Below are positions 15,906 through 24,874 of a stretch of DNA of 64,000 bases, one piece after another. Each line of letters opens with the position of its first letter. The first letter of the stretch is position 1. The stretch is taken from positions 1 through 64,000 of IMG/VR virus record IMGVR_UViG_3300035698_005399; one strand, written 5' to 3'. A model generated the notes under the pieces. The model saw nothing but the letters and a program-made list of their open reading frames with translations. It had not been told where the DNA came from and did no database searches. The stretch is from a virus. The translations under genes and the position numbers were made by a program.

Positions 15906-17612
15906 ATGAGTGATAAAGTAAGAGTAGAGAAAGTGATTGTAGCCGTAACAGGCTCAGCCCTTCCTGCCAATGGAACTAAATTTGTAAATGATACCGCAGC
16001 CGCAATTGGTGCTTTTGCTCCAGGTGCAGTCATGTTGACTGCTGGGCAAGTAGGTATTTATGCTGCAGATGGTTCTAATAGAAATACTGCTGTTGACGGA
16101 TTTACTGTTGCAGGTGAAAGGAAACTATTCATCGCACAAGGTAGAAGTACAGCAAATGATGTAAACCCCCTCCAAGTAAGAGGATTTGAAAAGTCTTCTG
16201 TCATTGACAGTAAGAACCCAATCCGATTTATTGGATCAACCTGTTCAGCACCACGCAACTCCGCCGTTATGATCGGATTAACTGCTGGTGATATTGTAGC
16301 AGCAGATGAGACGTTATATGGATTAACCATTGCCTATCATGGTAGACGCACAGACATCCTTAGTGGTAAAACTGGTCCTGCATTCTTTCCTGAATACACT
16401 ACACCAGACTATACTGCTTTAGGTACAGCCGCTGAAGATGCTAGAGATGGACTGGTTCAAAATTTAGTATATCAGATTAACTCCCATAGTTATGTATGGA
16501 ATAGTCCTTCTGCTATTGAAAATGTAGTTGCTTTCGCTATTGCCACACCAGACTCTGGTGCTGAAGATGCGCTTATTACTGCTGCTGCAGGTGCTGTAGC
16601 CCCAACTGCTACTAGTATTTCCGATGGTACTATTACTAGTATTTACATTGGTTATGACTCAGCAGGTAATGCTGTAACCATTCCTAATACGGAAAGTATT
16701 CAAAATACCTTCCTTGATTTGATTGCGAACACTGACTTGGCTGGTGCAGATCTTATTGTTCCTGTAGCTGTTAATGCAGTATCAGGCGCTGTAGCCGGAT
16801 ACCAAGGTGGTACAGGAGGCGTTGATGCAGAAGCATTTATTGTAATGGCATATGACAGTGCTGAAACACTTGCTTACATTGATACCATTCCTGAGACTAA
16901 AGAAAGAACTGAAATTAACCTAAGACAAGGTTTTGATACTGCTGCAGTTACTGTGAAAGTAGGTTCAAGACCTGATGAAGGACAAGGACAAGGTAGAAAG
17001 CTTAGACTATTCTACGAAGCTACTGATGCATTGCGTAAGTATGAGAAAACTCATCCTCAACTATATGCACCAAGTATCAACTATGGTAATGACATCGTTG
17101 AAACAAGTGATTACAATGTATATGCTATTGAGCATGACACAGAAGCACTTGTCTCTGATGGTACATCAGGAACACATCCTCATATTACTGTAGTAATGGT
17201 GCCATGTGGTGACACAGCACTTATTCAATCAATAGAAGATATCTTAGTTGCATTTGGTAATGCTAACAGATCTGAATTAGATGGAATCCTAGACGCTGAA
17301 GCTTATGCTGAAAGACTAGTATATCGTCCAGAGGAACTTGTTAACGCCGATTCTCCTTTTGCTGTTGTACTTGGTGAAATTGCCACGTATAATACTGCAA
17401 CAGGTGTTATTACTACAGTTGTACCAGCCGGTGCAAGTGCAGGTGATAGATTTGGTGTACAATTACTATACACAACAAACAACCTAACCGTTGATATTAA
17501 CACAACCAATGGTTATGATCTATATGGTACTGCGGGTGATGCCACCCTTAGTGCTGACGGCCTATATGTATATAAATACATAAACGCAGCAATAGGTTGG
17601 GTATTAGACTAA
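15906..17612 (+). CDS. Large structural protein, probably abundant
   Basis: A 568-residue protein rich in Ala, Thr, Val and Gly with few charged clusters, as in beta-sheet virion proteins. The N-terminus reads MSDKVRVEKVIVAVTGSALP. A middle region (GFDTAAVTVKVGSRPDEGQG) and a C-terminal beta-domain (AGDRFGVQLLYTTNNLTVDI) are visible. It may be an auxiliary capsid, head-fibre or tail component. It is followed by a structured RNA and the strongest intrinsic terminator in the window, which marks the end of the capsid transcription unit and fits a highly expressed product. I do not recognise the family. Confidence 0.6.
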   Translation: MSDKVRVEKVIVAVTGSALPANGTKFVNDTAAAIGAFAPGAVMLTAGQVGIYAADGSNRNTAVDGFTVAGERKLFIAQGRSTANDVNPLQVRGFEKSSVIDSKNPIRFIGSTCSAPRNSAVMIGLTAGDIVAADETLYGLTIAYHGRRTDILSGKTGPAFFPEYTTPDYTALGTAAEDARDGLVQNLVYQINSHSYVWNSPSAIENVVAFAIATPDSGAEDALITAAAGAVAPTATSISDGTITSIYIGYDSAGNAVTIPNTESIQNTFLDLIANTDLAGADLIVPVAVNAVSGAVAGYQGGTGGVDAEAFIVMAYDSAETLAYIDTIPETKERTEINLRQGFDTAAVTVKVGSRPDEGQGQGRKLRLFYEATDALRKYEKTHPQLYAPSINYGNDIVETSDYNVYAIEHDTEALVSDGTSGTHPHITVVMVPCGDTALIQSIEDILVAFGNANRSELDGILDAEAYAERLVYRPEELVNADSPFAVVLGEIATYNTATGVITTVVPAGASAGDRFGVQLLYTTNNLTVDINTTNGYDLYGTAGDATLSADGLYVYKYINAAIGWVLD

Positions 17613-17621
17613 ACTGATATT

Positions 17622-17688
17622 CCAACTTATGATTATGCTTCGGCATAATGGTTCAACTCCCTTGACTACCCGTGTTTTCTTAAGTTGG
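17622..17688 (+). ncRNA. Structured RNA element with three-way-junction fold
   Basis: Ten bases after the stop of the preceding gene, a perfect 8-bp stem (CCAACTTA at 17622-17629 with TAAGTTGG at 17681-17688) closes around two inner hairpins. The first is TTATGC-TTCG-GCATAA (17633-17648) and the second is weaker (GGTtCAA with TTGactACC, about 17650-17670). The TTCG tetraloop is a strong folding seed. An intrinsic terminator follows immediately, so this could be a 3' end stabiliser of the capsid-unit message or a small RNA. It does not fit a tRNA. No family is known to me. Confidence 0.55.
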
Positions 17689-17727
17689 CTCCTTTCCCTC
17701 CATTTTGGGAGGGGGGCCTTCTTTTTT
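17687..17727 (+). terminator. Intrinsic terminator
   Basis: A G+C-rich stem (CCCTCC at 17696-17701 with GGAGGG at 17708-17713, extended by three T-G pairs and an outer GG/CC) is followed by TTCTTTTTT (17719-17727). It ends the transcription unit that begins upstream of portal or capsid. The next gene starts 14 bases later, so the fibre genes probably have their own promoter or depend on read-through. Confidence 0.85.
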
Positions 17728-17740
17728 AAAAACCCCCACT

Positions 17741-18379
17741 ATGATTAGCAACAGAAAAACAAAATTGACAAATGATGGAAGAGGTGCCGAATCAATTAAT
17801 GTAAAATTAAAAAGATTCTTACCATATTCTATCTTTATTGATAAGCAAAGTTATAAAAATAAATATAGACAGCTTCCTACTAATGGAATCTCTCTATATG
17901 ACTTTGTTGTATCAACTCTAGTAAGAGGAGGATATACATGTGCATCACTTGGAGCAAGTGATACTGTACTATACAATGACCTACTTTTACCAGAAAACCT
18001 ATTCGTTACCAGAGCAGGACAAACATCCAAGACTCTTGAAGGTAAGAAAAAAGATATTGATCTTTATGGTGTAATAGATACCATTCTTGAATATACATGT
18101 TCATGTGGTACTCCTAATACGAGACTCTATTACTCGGAAAAAAGATCCAAAGAATTATATATACCTAATAATGTAGGTATTGAATATAAAAACTCTGCGA
18201 ATTATCCTTGGAGTGAAGCTCCAGTAATTCCTAGAACTGATTATAATAGTCAACTTGCAAGAGTTGCTTATGATAAAAGTAACAACCAGGGCAGTAGACT
18301 TAGCCCAGAAAGACCCAATAGAGCGTATAGCTTAAAGCAAATCATTACTGATTATGCTGATTCAATTTCTTGTTCATAA
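17741..18379 (+). CDS. Hypothetical structural protein, 212 aa
   Basis: The start is taken at ATG 17741, because an upstream in-frame codon lies inside the terminator. The product begins MISNRKTKLTNDGRGAES and contains a Cys pair (TCSCGTP) near residue 128. It looks globular, mixed alpha/beta, without membrane segments. It is the first gene after the terminator and precedes the fibre genes, so it may be a fibre adaptor or neck-associated protein. The stop overlaps the next start (TAATG at 18378). No family is recognised. Confidence 0.65.
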   Translation: MISNRKTKLTNDGRGAESINVKLKRFLPYSIFIDKQSYKNKYRQLPTNGISLYDFVVSTLVRGGYTCASLGASDTVLYNDLLLPENLFVTRAGQTSKTLEGKKKDIDLYGVIDTILEYTCSCGTPNTRLYYSEKRSKELYIPNNVGIEYKNSANYPWSEAPVIPRTDYNSQLARVAYDKSNNQGSRLSPERPNRAYSLKQIITDYADSISCS

Positions 18380-18915
18380 TGGCTAAAAAAATAATTTCCA
18401 CTGGAAAAATATATATTGATGAGTCATTGCTTAAACAAAGTAAGCCTACATCAGTAAAAGATACTAGAGGATTAGATAGAAAGTATTATGAATTAGATTT
18501 ATCAGCAAGTACTACAAATACTACAAATATTAATACAAATACTACAAATATTAATACAAATGGTATTGCTATTGATTTGATTAATACAAATGCAGATGGA
18601 CTAAAACGTAAGGTTTTAAACATTGGTACTTGGAATATGCATGCTGCGGGTGGTGGTAGTCAAACTAAAACTATTGCTCATGGTATTACACAATCAAATA
18701 TACGTAACGCAGAAGGAGTTCTTGTAAATAATGCTTTAGATACATACTACGCCTCTGGATATATTGGTGCTGCAGGTGATGTTCAATGGACTATTACTAC
18801 TATTGGTCCCACATTAATAACTGTAACTAGAAGACCTTCTGGAGATTTTGACGCGGCTACTTTTGATGGTACAGGTAGTATTAATAGAGGATACTTAATT
18901 ATAGATTACGTTTAA
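18379..18915 (+). CDS. Putative tail-fibre or tail-fold protein with TTN repeats
   Basis: A 178-residue protein starting MAKKIISTGKIYIDESLLKQ. After a 50-residue N-terminus comes a Thr/Asn-rich run encoded by two perfect 21-bp repeats (TTNINTN units), then a beta-rich domain with GTWNMHAAGGGSQTKTIAHG and DVQWTITTIGPTLITVTRRP. Such head-repeat-tip organisation is usual in phage fibres, the repeat acting as a flexible or trimeric shaft. Role in adsorption is inferred. Confidence 0.65.
   Translation: MAKKIISTGKIYIDESLLKQSKPTSVKDTRGLDRKYYELDLSASTTNTTNINTNTTNINTNGIAIDLINTNADGLKRKVLNIGTWNMHAAGGGSQTKTIAHGITQSNIRNAEGVLVNNALDTYYASGYIGAAGDVQWTITTIGPTLITVTRRPSGDFDAATFDGTGSINRGYLIIDYV
18511..18561 (+). 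repeat. Tandem 21-bp coding repeat
   Basis: Two perfect copies of a 21-base unit (ACTACAAATATTAATACAAA then T), at 18520-18540 and 18541-18561, preceded by a partial copy at 18511-18519. They encode TTNINTN units. Length variation here would alter the shaft of the fibre protein. Confidence 0.9.
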
Positions 18916-18926
18916 ATAATAAAATA

Positions 18927-20774
18927 ATGAGTTTATTCGGAAACAACATAAGTGGAGATTGCACAGACTGCCCAGATATAACTTCATCATGGATACTTAC
19001 TGATGGTATTACATCACAAGTAGTTGAACAAGATGAATCAGTTATCGTTACTAATGGAACTGGGATATTAGCTACAGTTTCTGCAATTAACACATTGACA
19101 ATAACACTAAATGCAAACATTGGTGATTTATTAAATGTATCTTCTACAACTCCTGCTATAGGAAATGCATTATTATGGAATGGTTCATCTTGGGTGCCAC
19201 AAAGTATGAGCTTAGATTTTGATTGCTCAGATTTAAATGCGTGTAGTATTGGTAATCTTGGCGATGTACTTATTGAAACAGAGTTATTTGATGGTATTGT
19301 ACTATCATATGATTCCGCTACAGAAAGCTTTGTGCCATCACAACCTGGATTTACAGTAGAAGTAGGAGTAGAATCAGCCTTTATGGTTGTTACTGATGCA
19401 GTATATACACCATCAGTATTGAAATTTGAAGCTACTACTGCTGGTGGGTTAGCTGTATCCAATGATTTCACAGATGCCACAACTGAAATTGTACGTTACG
19501 GTATAGATATTTCAACAGCTAGTCCTGGTGATTACTTGATTTACAGTGGAGATTCAGTAACATGGACAAGTGTTACACCAGGCGCTTATACATTCCAGTG
19601 TTCTGAACTAGCTTCTTGTTCATTAACCGCGTTAGGTGACGTTACAGGCTCTCCTTCAGCAGGTCAGGCACTAGTTTATGATGCTGATTTTGGAGTATGG
19701 TCTCCTGCTACTATTAGTGGAACCTTTGCGGGCATCACATTAGCTGCAGATTCAGGTACAAGCGAACTAGTAGAATCTGGTGATACCCTTACTCTTGCTG
19801 GTGGTCTTGGTATTGATTCAGTTGTTAGTGCGTCAGACACAGTAACATTTAGTTTAAACGCATCTATAGATGATTTAACTGATGTAGATATCACAGGTGC
19901 TGCTAGTGGTGACATATTACAATTGAATGGTTCTGGTGATTGGGTACCACTTACTCCATCTACCATTACTGATACTAATATTGGACTAAATAACCTAACA
20001 GTACCTACTTTAACCAATAGGATATTATCAGGTACAACTACAACAAGTCTATTAACATTTAATAATTTTGGAACAATTAGTCTTCTTTCTATTAATGACT
20101 TAACTCTTGATTCTTCTTCTGGTGTAATTTCTATGGGTGATACAATTGTAACAGATGTATCAGCTATTAGATTTACAGATCGGTCAAATCCATCAGATGC
20201 TTTTATGTGGAATATTGGTGAAGGTGGTAACAATACAGTCCAGACTCCTTATTCAGATGATCTATCTGTTCAATCAAGACTAGACTTTAATTATAATTCT
20301 GGAACATTACCACACCAATTTCAAATCTTTGAAGATGGTCATATTGGAATTAATCAAGCATACTACCTGCCAAATAATATTGTAGGAGCTTCTGTTAATT
20401 ATGTATTAACATTACTTGATGCTACTTCTGGCGAAACCGGATGGCAAGCAAGTTCGGGCTCAGGTGCAGTAGAACTATCAGATCTTACCGATGCTGATAC
20501 TACTGGTTTAGCAGATGGAGACTTATTAGGATATGATGGTGCAAACTGGGTTCCAGTAACCCCATCACAATATGCAGTGGATTCAAGTACTGGATTAACT
20601 TCTGGTACAATAGTTACTCTTTCTGCAGCTACAGTGAATTTAATCTTAGTGGCTAGAAATGGTCAAATTCTATATCCTGGAACAGACTATACCCACACAA
20701 CAGGATCAACAACTGTAACTTTTATACCAGCATTTTCTGGTGGAGAAGATGTAATAGTACATTACTTTAAATAA
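18927..20774 (+). CDS. Tail fibre with repeated GDxL...WVP units
   Basis: A 615-residue fibre-like protein composed of Thr/Ser/Gly-rich beta repeats. At least four copies of a motif of the type 'G(D/N)xL-x(4)-(G/S)xxWVP' can be seen: NALLWNGSSWVP, DYLIYSGDSVTW, DILQLNGSGDWVP and DLLGYDGANWVP. Two are followed by CSDLNACS and CSELASCS, a duplicated two-Cys loop. The last 80 residues (VARNGQILYPGTDYTHTTGS, then FSGGEDVIVHYFK) form a typical phage adhesin tip, predicted as a beta sandwich. Function: recognition of the host surface, inferred. Confidence 0.8.
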   Translation: MSLFGNNISGDCTDCPDITSSWILTDGITSQVVEQDESVIVTNGTGILATVSAINTLTITLNANIGDLLNVSSTTPAIGNALLWNGSSWVPQSMSLDFDCSDLNACSIGNLGDVLIETELFDGIVLSYDSATESFVPSQPGFTVEVGVESAFMVVTDAVYTPSVLKFEATTAGGLAVSNDFTDATTEIVRYGIDISTASPGDYLIYSGDSVTWTSVTPGAYTFQCSELASCSLTALGDVTGSPSAGQALVYDADFGVWSPATISGTFAGITLAADSGTSELVESGDTLTLAGGLGIDSVVSASDTVTFSLNASIDDLTDVDITGAASGDILQLNGSGDWVPLTPSTITDTNIGLNNLTVPTLTNRILSGTTTTSLLTFNNFGTISLLSINDLTLDSSSGVISMGDTIVTDVSAIRFTDRSNPSDAFMWNIGEGGNNTVQTPYSDDLSVQSRLDFNYNSGTLPHQFQIFEDGHIGINQAYYLPNNIVGASVNYVLTLLDATSGETGWQASSGSGAVELSDLTDADTTGLADGDLLGYDGANWVPVTPSQYAVDSSTGLTSGTIVTLSAATVNLILVARNGQILYPGTDYTHTTGSTTVTFIPAFSGGEDVIVHYFK

Positions 20775-20780
20775 ATAAAT

Positions 20781-22238
20781 ATGTCAAGAATTAGATTAGA
20801 CATTCAATCAACATTATCTCCTGCAGCCAATCAGATAATGGCTACGGATTCTGGTGGTGCATTAATATTTGTTTCTGCGCCTACTGCTGATGGGCAATCT
20901 CTTATTAGAACAGGTGGTGTATTAGCATGGTCTACTATTGCTGGTTCATCTTATATTGGCGATGCTACAAGTCATACTGCAAACGGCAATCTAAATATGA
21001 ATACATTAAATATCAGTAATGCTGGTATTATTACTGCAGATAGAATTGCTCTAGCTGACCAAGGCGGAGATACACTTCCTTGGCTTATATACGAAGGACC
21101 AAGTAATGAATTTATTATTGAAAATAATTCTGCTCAAATGCTTAGTCTAACTACCAATTATGAATTAATTCTTGGCGGGTATGGTATTGGTGCTAGAACA
21201 GGAGCGGGTATAGCATATAATTTAGCAATAGATGGTAATGGTATGGTTATTGAAACTCCGGCTAGTGGGGTTGTGGGCGGAAGTACAGTATATGGTTCTG
21301 ATGATGTACTTACTACAAACAGAATTGTATATACAAGAGATCTGGCGATATCTCCAACTGCTAATTTAACATTAACTTTTAGCGGATTAAACAATGATAT
21401 TGTTTTAGATGATGGTGTTATTTTTACTAATGCCATTACATTTAATGTAGCTGCTGCAGATAACTTAACCATTACTGAAGAAGAGGCGGCCAGCGTTAGT
21501 TATATAAGATTTAAAAAATCATCAACCGATTTACTATCTGTTGATGAAGATGGTAATATTCAATTTCATACATACACCTCTATAGGTAGTGTAGCAGGTA
21601 CAGTAGTAAGCATATTAACCGCAGACAGTTCAGGTAATATTTTAAATACTGCTCCTGAAATTGATGTACTTGACAATGTTACTGCAGGATCACCTAGTAG
21701 TGGAGATGCTTTAATATATGATGGTGTTGATACATGGGTGTCACAACAAATTACTCCTATTGATATTAATGCATTAAGTGGTGGATCATTAATATTACAA
21801 GCACAACTATCACCCGGAGACACAATAGGATTTCCTACAACTACTCAATCAAGTGGCAACTTATGGGGAATATATTTCATGCAAGGTACAGCTGTACCTT
21901 GGGCCAGCAATGTTACTACTGGTACAAAACTCACAGGAGTAATAGTTATACCTAGCACTCTTGCTGCTTATAAGATTTATGGGTATGGTATTTCAACTAT
22001 TGCGTCAGGTGCAGCAGAAGATATAACTACTACTCTATTAGTAAATGGCGGAACCACTACAGGTTCTTCTTCATTAAGTACAGCTACTTCTGCTGGAGCA
22101 GGCAAATTAGCAGCAAGTATAGTATTAGGTACTCCTGAGACAATGATAGCAGGGGACATAATTCAAATAGATGTAACAACAGTCAATGGGACAACACCTA
22201 CTGGCTTAGCATTTTACATTGAACTAAGAAGAGTATAA
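20781..22238 (+). CDS. Second tail-fibre protein
   Basis: A 485-residue beta-rich protein beginning MSRIRLDIQSTLSPAANQIM. It shares the fibre motif SPSSGDALIYDGVDTWVSQQ with the preceding gene and has a 170-residue C-terminal domain (starting near SGGSLILQAQLSPGDTIGFP and ending FYIELRRV) that looks like a separate receptor-binding module. It starts six bases after the previous stop and its stop overlaps the next start (TAATG). Probably part of the same adhesion apparatus. Confidence 0.75.
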   Translation: MSRIRLDIQSTLSPAANQIMATDSGGALIFVSAPTADGQSLIRTGGVLAWSTIAGSSYIGDATSHTANGNLNMNTLNISNAGIITADRIALADQGGDTLPWLIYEGPSNEFIIENNSAQMLSLTTNYELILGGYGIGARTGAGIAYNLAIDGNGMVIETPASGVVGGSTVYGSDDVLTTNRIVYTRDLAISPTANLTLTFSGLNNDIVLDDGVIFTNAITFNVAAADNLTITEEEAASVSYIRFKKSSTDLLSVDEDGNIQFHTYTSIGSVAGTVVSILTADSSGNILNTAPEIDVLDNVTAGSPSSGDALIYDGVDTWVSQQITPIDINALSGGSLILQAQLSPGDTIGFPTTTQSSGNLWGIYFMQGTAVPWASNVTTGTKLTGVIVIPSTLAAYKIYGYGISTIASGAAEDITTTLLVNGGTTTGSSSLSTATSAGAGKLAASIVLGTPETMIAGDIIQIDVTTVNGTTPTGLAFYIELRRV

Positions 22239-24874
22239 TGGCACTACACATAGTATCGGGAGTAGAAACAATTAACTCAACTACATCTTATCCAGATGGA
22301 ATTTCAATTCCGACTGGTACAACATTAATCCTTGAAGATGGCACTGATCTAGATACACCATTTATTAATATAACAGGAACATTATCCGCCACAGGAATTG
22401 GCGTAAATGATTCAGTTAAAATTAAATTGGCTGGAGATAGAGCTGTACCAACATCTGGCAATGATCCTACAGAAGGTAGAATTATGGTTATGACTGGTGG
22501 TAATCTTTTATTAAAAGGACCAGATGCTAATCTCAAAACACCATTTACTAGATTACTTAGTACAGTTAATATAACAGATGATACAATTGTAGTCGGCGGC
22601 GTAATTGGATGGAAGGTAGGAGATACTCTTGGTATCTCGCAATCTACAATGTATGCATGGGAAACTGAAGAAAGAACTATTATCGGAATTAGTATTACTG
22701 CTGGTGTATATACTCTTACATTAAACTCAGCTTTATATTATTCCCATTATGGCTCAAACAGTTCTACGTATGATATTACCACAAATGGTAAGACAAAAAC
22801 TATGGATGTCCGTACAGTTGTATCTAACTTAAGCAGACCCATTGAAGTATATACAGATGCTGCTGATGCATATGGTGCTCATATTATGAAAATGACTGAT
22901 GCTAATTCATTAGTATTAATAGGAACACAACTAAGCAGACTAGGTATGAGTGAGCCATCTACATTTCCTTATCAGCCATTTGGAGATACTGGTGGGCCAT
23001 ATGATAGATTTGATTCGCCTTCTGGATCAGGTTTACCTGGAAAATATAGTGTTCATTGGCATCACAATGGAGATAATTCTATTGGAGACTATTGTAAAAA
23101 TGTTGTTACATATCGAAGTAGACATAAGTCATTTGTAATTCATGATTCAAATGGTGTTCTATTAGAAGACAATGTTGCTTATAGAGGATGGAATCATCAA
23201 TTCAGTCTTGGTGAAGATGGTAGAGCACAAGATTGTGTAGTCAATAGAAACTTAGTACAATACTTTAGAAGGATGTACAATGGTAGTGATCCCGGCACAA
23301 ATGATACAGACTTCGCATTTAAATCTAATGGTGGCTCTCTAAGAGAAAATAGAGTTGCCGGTGGGTCATGGCAAAATGAAATGCACCCCGGTGCTTTTTG
23401 GATTACTACACCCAGTATTACTATGAGAGATAATATTGTCTCTGGTGGTATTGCTGGTATTGGTTTCTATTTTGATTTTGTAGGTTCCAGAGATGATGGT
23501 ACATTCTTAGAATTAGATCCTTCTGTTGAATATGATACTATGATTTTTGAAAGAAATCAAGCATCTAGTATTATTGCTGAAGGCGGTCATAAATTTGGAA
23601 CCACAAATGATCTTATACAAGGTATAAATTATACCAGTGTTGCAATTGGATTTTCATATAGAACTTCTGGTTTTGCATTGTGGATGGATCAATTTGATCC
23701 TGATAGACCTACTACTGGAAGAGGCAGCTTTGAATATCTAGTGAATGATTTTAAAGCTTATTCTTGTACTGGGTTTGTTTGGAGTGAATCACCAGCATTT
23801 AGATTAAGTGATTTTGCAGGATTCCATATTGGAACTGCAGGAATGGCAATGGGTGGTTTTTGGGAAGACGGTGTAATACTTAAAAGAGATCTTCTTAAAG
23901 AAGATGAATCTATTATTGCGGATACTAGAAATCCTGCACTACATCCAAACTTTGGAAATTTGAGTGATGATACTGCTCATTATGAAGGATACTTTTTAAA
24001 TAGAGGTCTAGTATCTGGTGCTACAGTTTTAACTGATATGACTAATGTTCGTACTGCAGCATTTAATGTATGGAGTACAGATAAAACTGGTGGTATGAAA
24101 TTATTCAAACGCATGCATAGCATTAAGAATGTATATGTTGATGGATATATAAATTATATTAGAATTACTCATGCTCACGAAGGACCATTTTATTTAACCG
24201 ATTGGAACATTGATAATAAAGATCCGAACTTAAATGCTACATTTGATAGAAGTGATATTGTTGTAGATTTGGGCCAAGATGGTTTAGGTAATACTGATGG
24301 TTTAACTTCTGGTAAAGGTCCAGCACCACATTCACAAACAAGTGATGACGGTCAAATTAAATACCAAAGCACTAATCAATTTAATGCTGGCCTATTTGAC
24401 TTAGATAATAATTTATTATATACTGGTGATGGTACTACTCTCGCTGCAGATAAATACTATGTTGTTCGAGTAACTTCTAGATCATCTGATGTATTAGGTA
24501 TAATTGCTAATAAAGCAGATGGTGCTGCTACATGGTATGATACTAATCATGCTCTTACTTATAGACAAGTACATGAGATGTATGATATTTCTTCTACAGC
24601 AATTAAAGCAATTGGTTCTAATTTAACATATACTTCTTCCGCAGTAGATATACAAATAGACGCATATGGTTCGTTCGATGGAGCAGAAGCTACTATTAAT
24701 AGTAATGCTGTTACATATAATGCAAACAACTATAGAGACGGATTTAATGTTAATTATCTCTTGGGAGATGTGCAACCCCCAGTAGGTACTAATAACGCAA
24801 CGAATGTTTTTGCTGCAGACTTATATGTTGATAGCATAATCATAAATACAGTTTCAACACCATTATTCACATGA
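22238..24874 (+). CDS. G8/CEMIP-like beta-helix tailspike depolymerase
   Basis: An 878-residue protein. Residues about 20-95 match the G8 domain pattern (SIPTGTTLILEDGTDLDTPF, then NITGTLSATG and VMTGGNLLLKG). Residues about 265-420 resemble the parallel beta-helix of the CEMIP/TMEM2 (KIAA1199) hyaluronidases: YSVHWHHNGD (H273, H275, H276), SFVIHDSNGVLLEDNVAYRG and NHQFSLGEDG. By analogy the virion protein would bind or cut a uronic-acid-containing polysaccharide of the host capsule. Substrate is unknown. The last 250 residues form other beta modules. Start is coupled to the preceding fibre gene. Confidence 0.7.
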   Translation: MALHIVSGVETINSTTSYPDGISIPTGTTLILEDGTDLDTPFINITGTLSATGIGVNDSVKIKLAGDRAVPTSGNDPTEGRIMVMTGGNLLLKGPDANLKTPFTRLLSTVNITDDTIVVGGVIGWKVGDTLGISQSTMYAWETEERTIIGISITAGVYTLTLNSALYYSHYGSNSSTYDITTNGKTKTMDVRTVVSNLSRPIEVYTDAADAYGAHIMKMTDANSLVLIGTQLSRLGMSEPSTFPYQPFGDTGGPYDRFDSPSGSGLPGKYSVHWHHNGDNSIGDYCKNVVTYRSRHKSFVIHDSNGVLLEDNVAYRGWNHQFSLGEDGRAQDCVVNRNLVQYFRRMYNGSDPGTNDTDFAFKSNGGSLRENRVAGGSWQNEMHPGAFWITTPSITMRDNIVSGGIAGIGFYFDFVGSRDDGTFLELDPSVEYDTMIFERNQASSIIAEGGHKFGTTNDLIQGINYTSVAIGFSYRTSGFALWMDQFDPDRPTTGRGSFEYLVNDFKAYSCTGFVWSESPAFRLSDFAGFHIGTAGMAMGGFWEDGVILKRDLLKEDESIIADTRNPALHPNFGNLSDDTAHYEGYFLNRGLVSGATVLTDMTNVRTAAFNVWSTDKTGGMKLFKRMHSIKNVYVDGYINYIRITHAHEGPFYLTDWNIDNKDPNLNATFDRSDIVVDLGQDGLGNTDGLTSGKGPAPHSQTSDDGQIKYQSTNQFNAGLFDLDNNLLYTGDGTTLAADKYYVVRVTSRSSDVLGIIANKADGAATWYDTNHALTYRQVHEMYDISSTAIKAIGSNLTYTSSAVDIQIDAYGSFDGAEATINSNAVTYNANNYRDGFNVNYLLGDVQPPVGTNNATNVFAADLYVDSIIINTVSTPLFT

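Noticed and set aside
17622-17688. tRNA-like sequence GGTTCAACTCCC
   Set aside because: It resembles a T arm, but the whole closed element is only 67 bases with two inner hairpins, and no anticodon or D arm can be drawn.
17705-17740. In-frame upstream start for the 212-aa gene
   Set aside because: It is a TTG inside the terminator stem; the ATG at 17741 gives a normal start.
18511-18561. CRISPR array
   Set aside because: Only a short coding tandem repeat without spacers; no other regular repeat was seen in the window.
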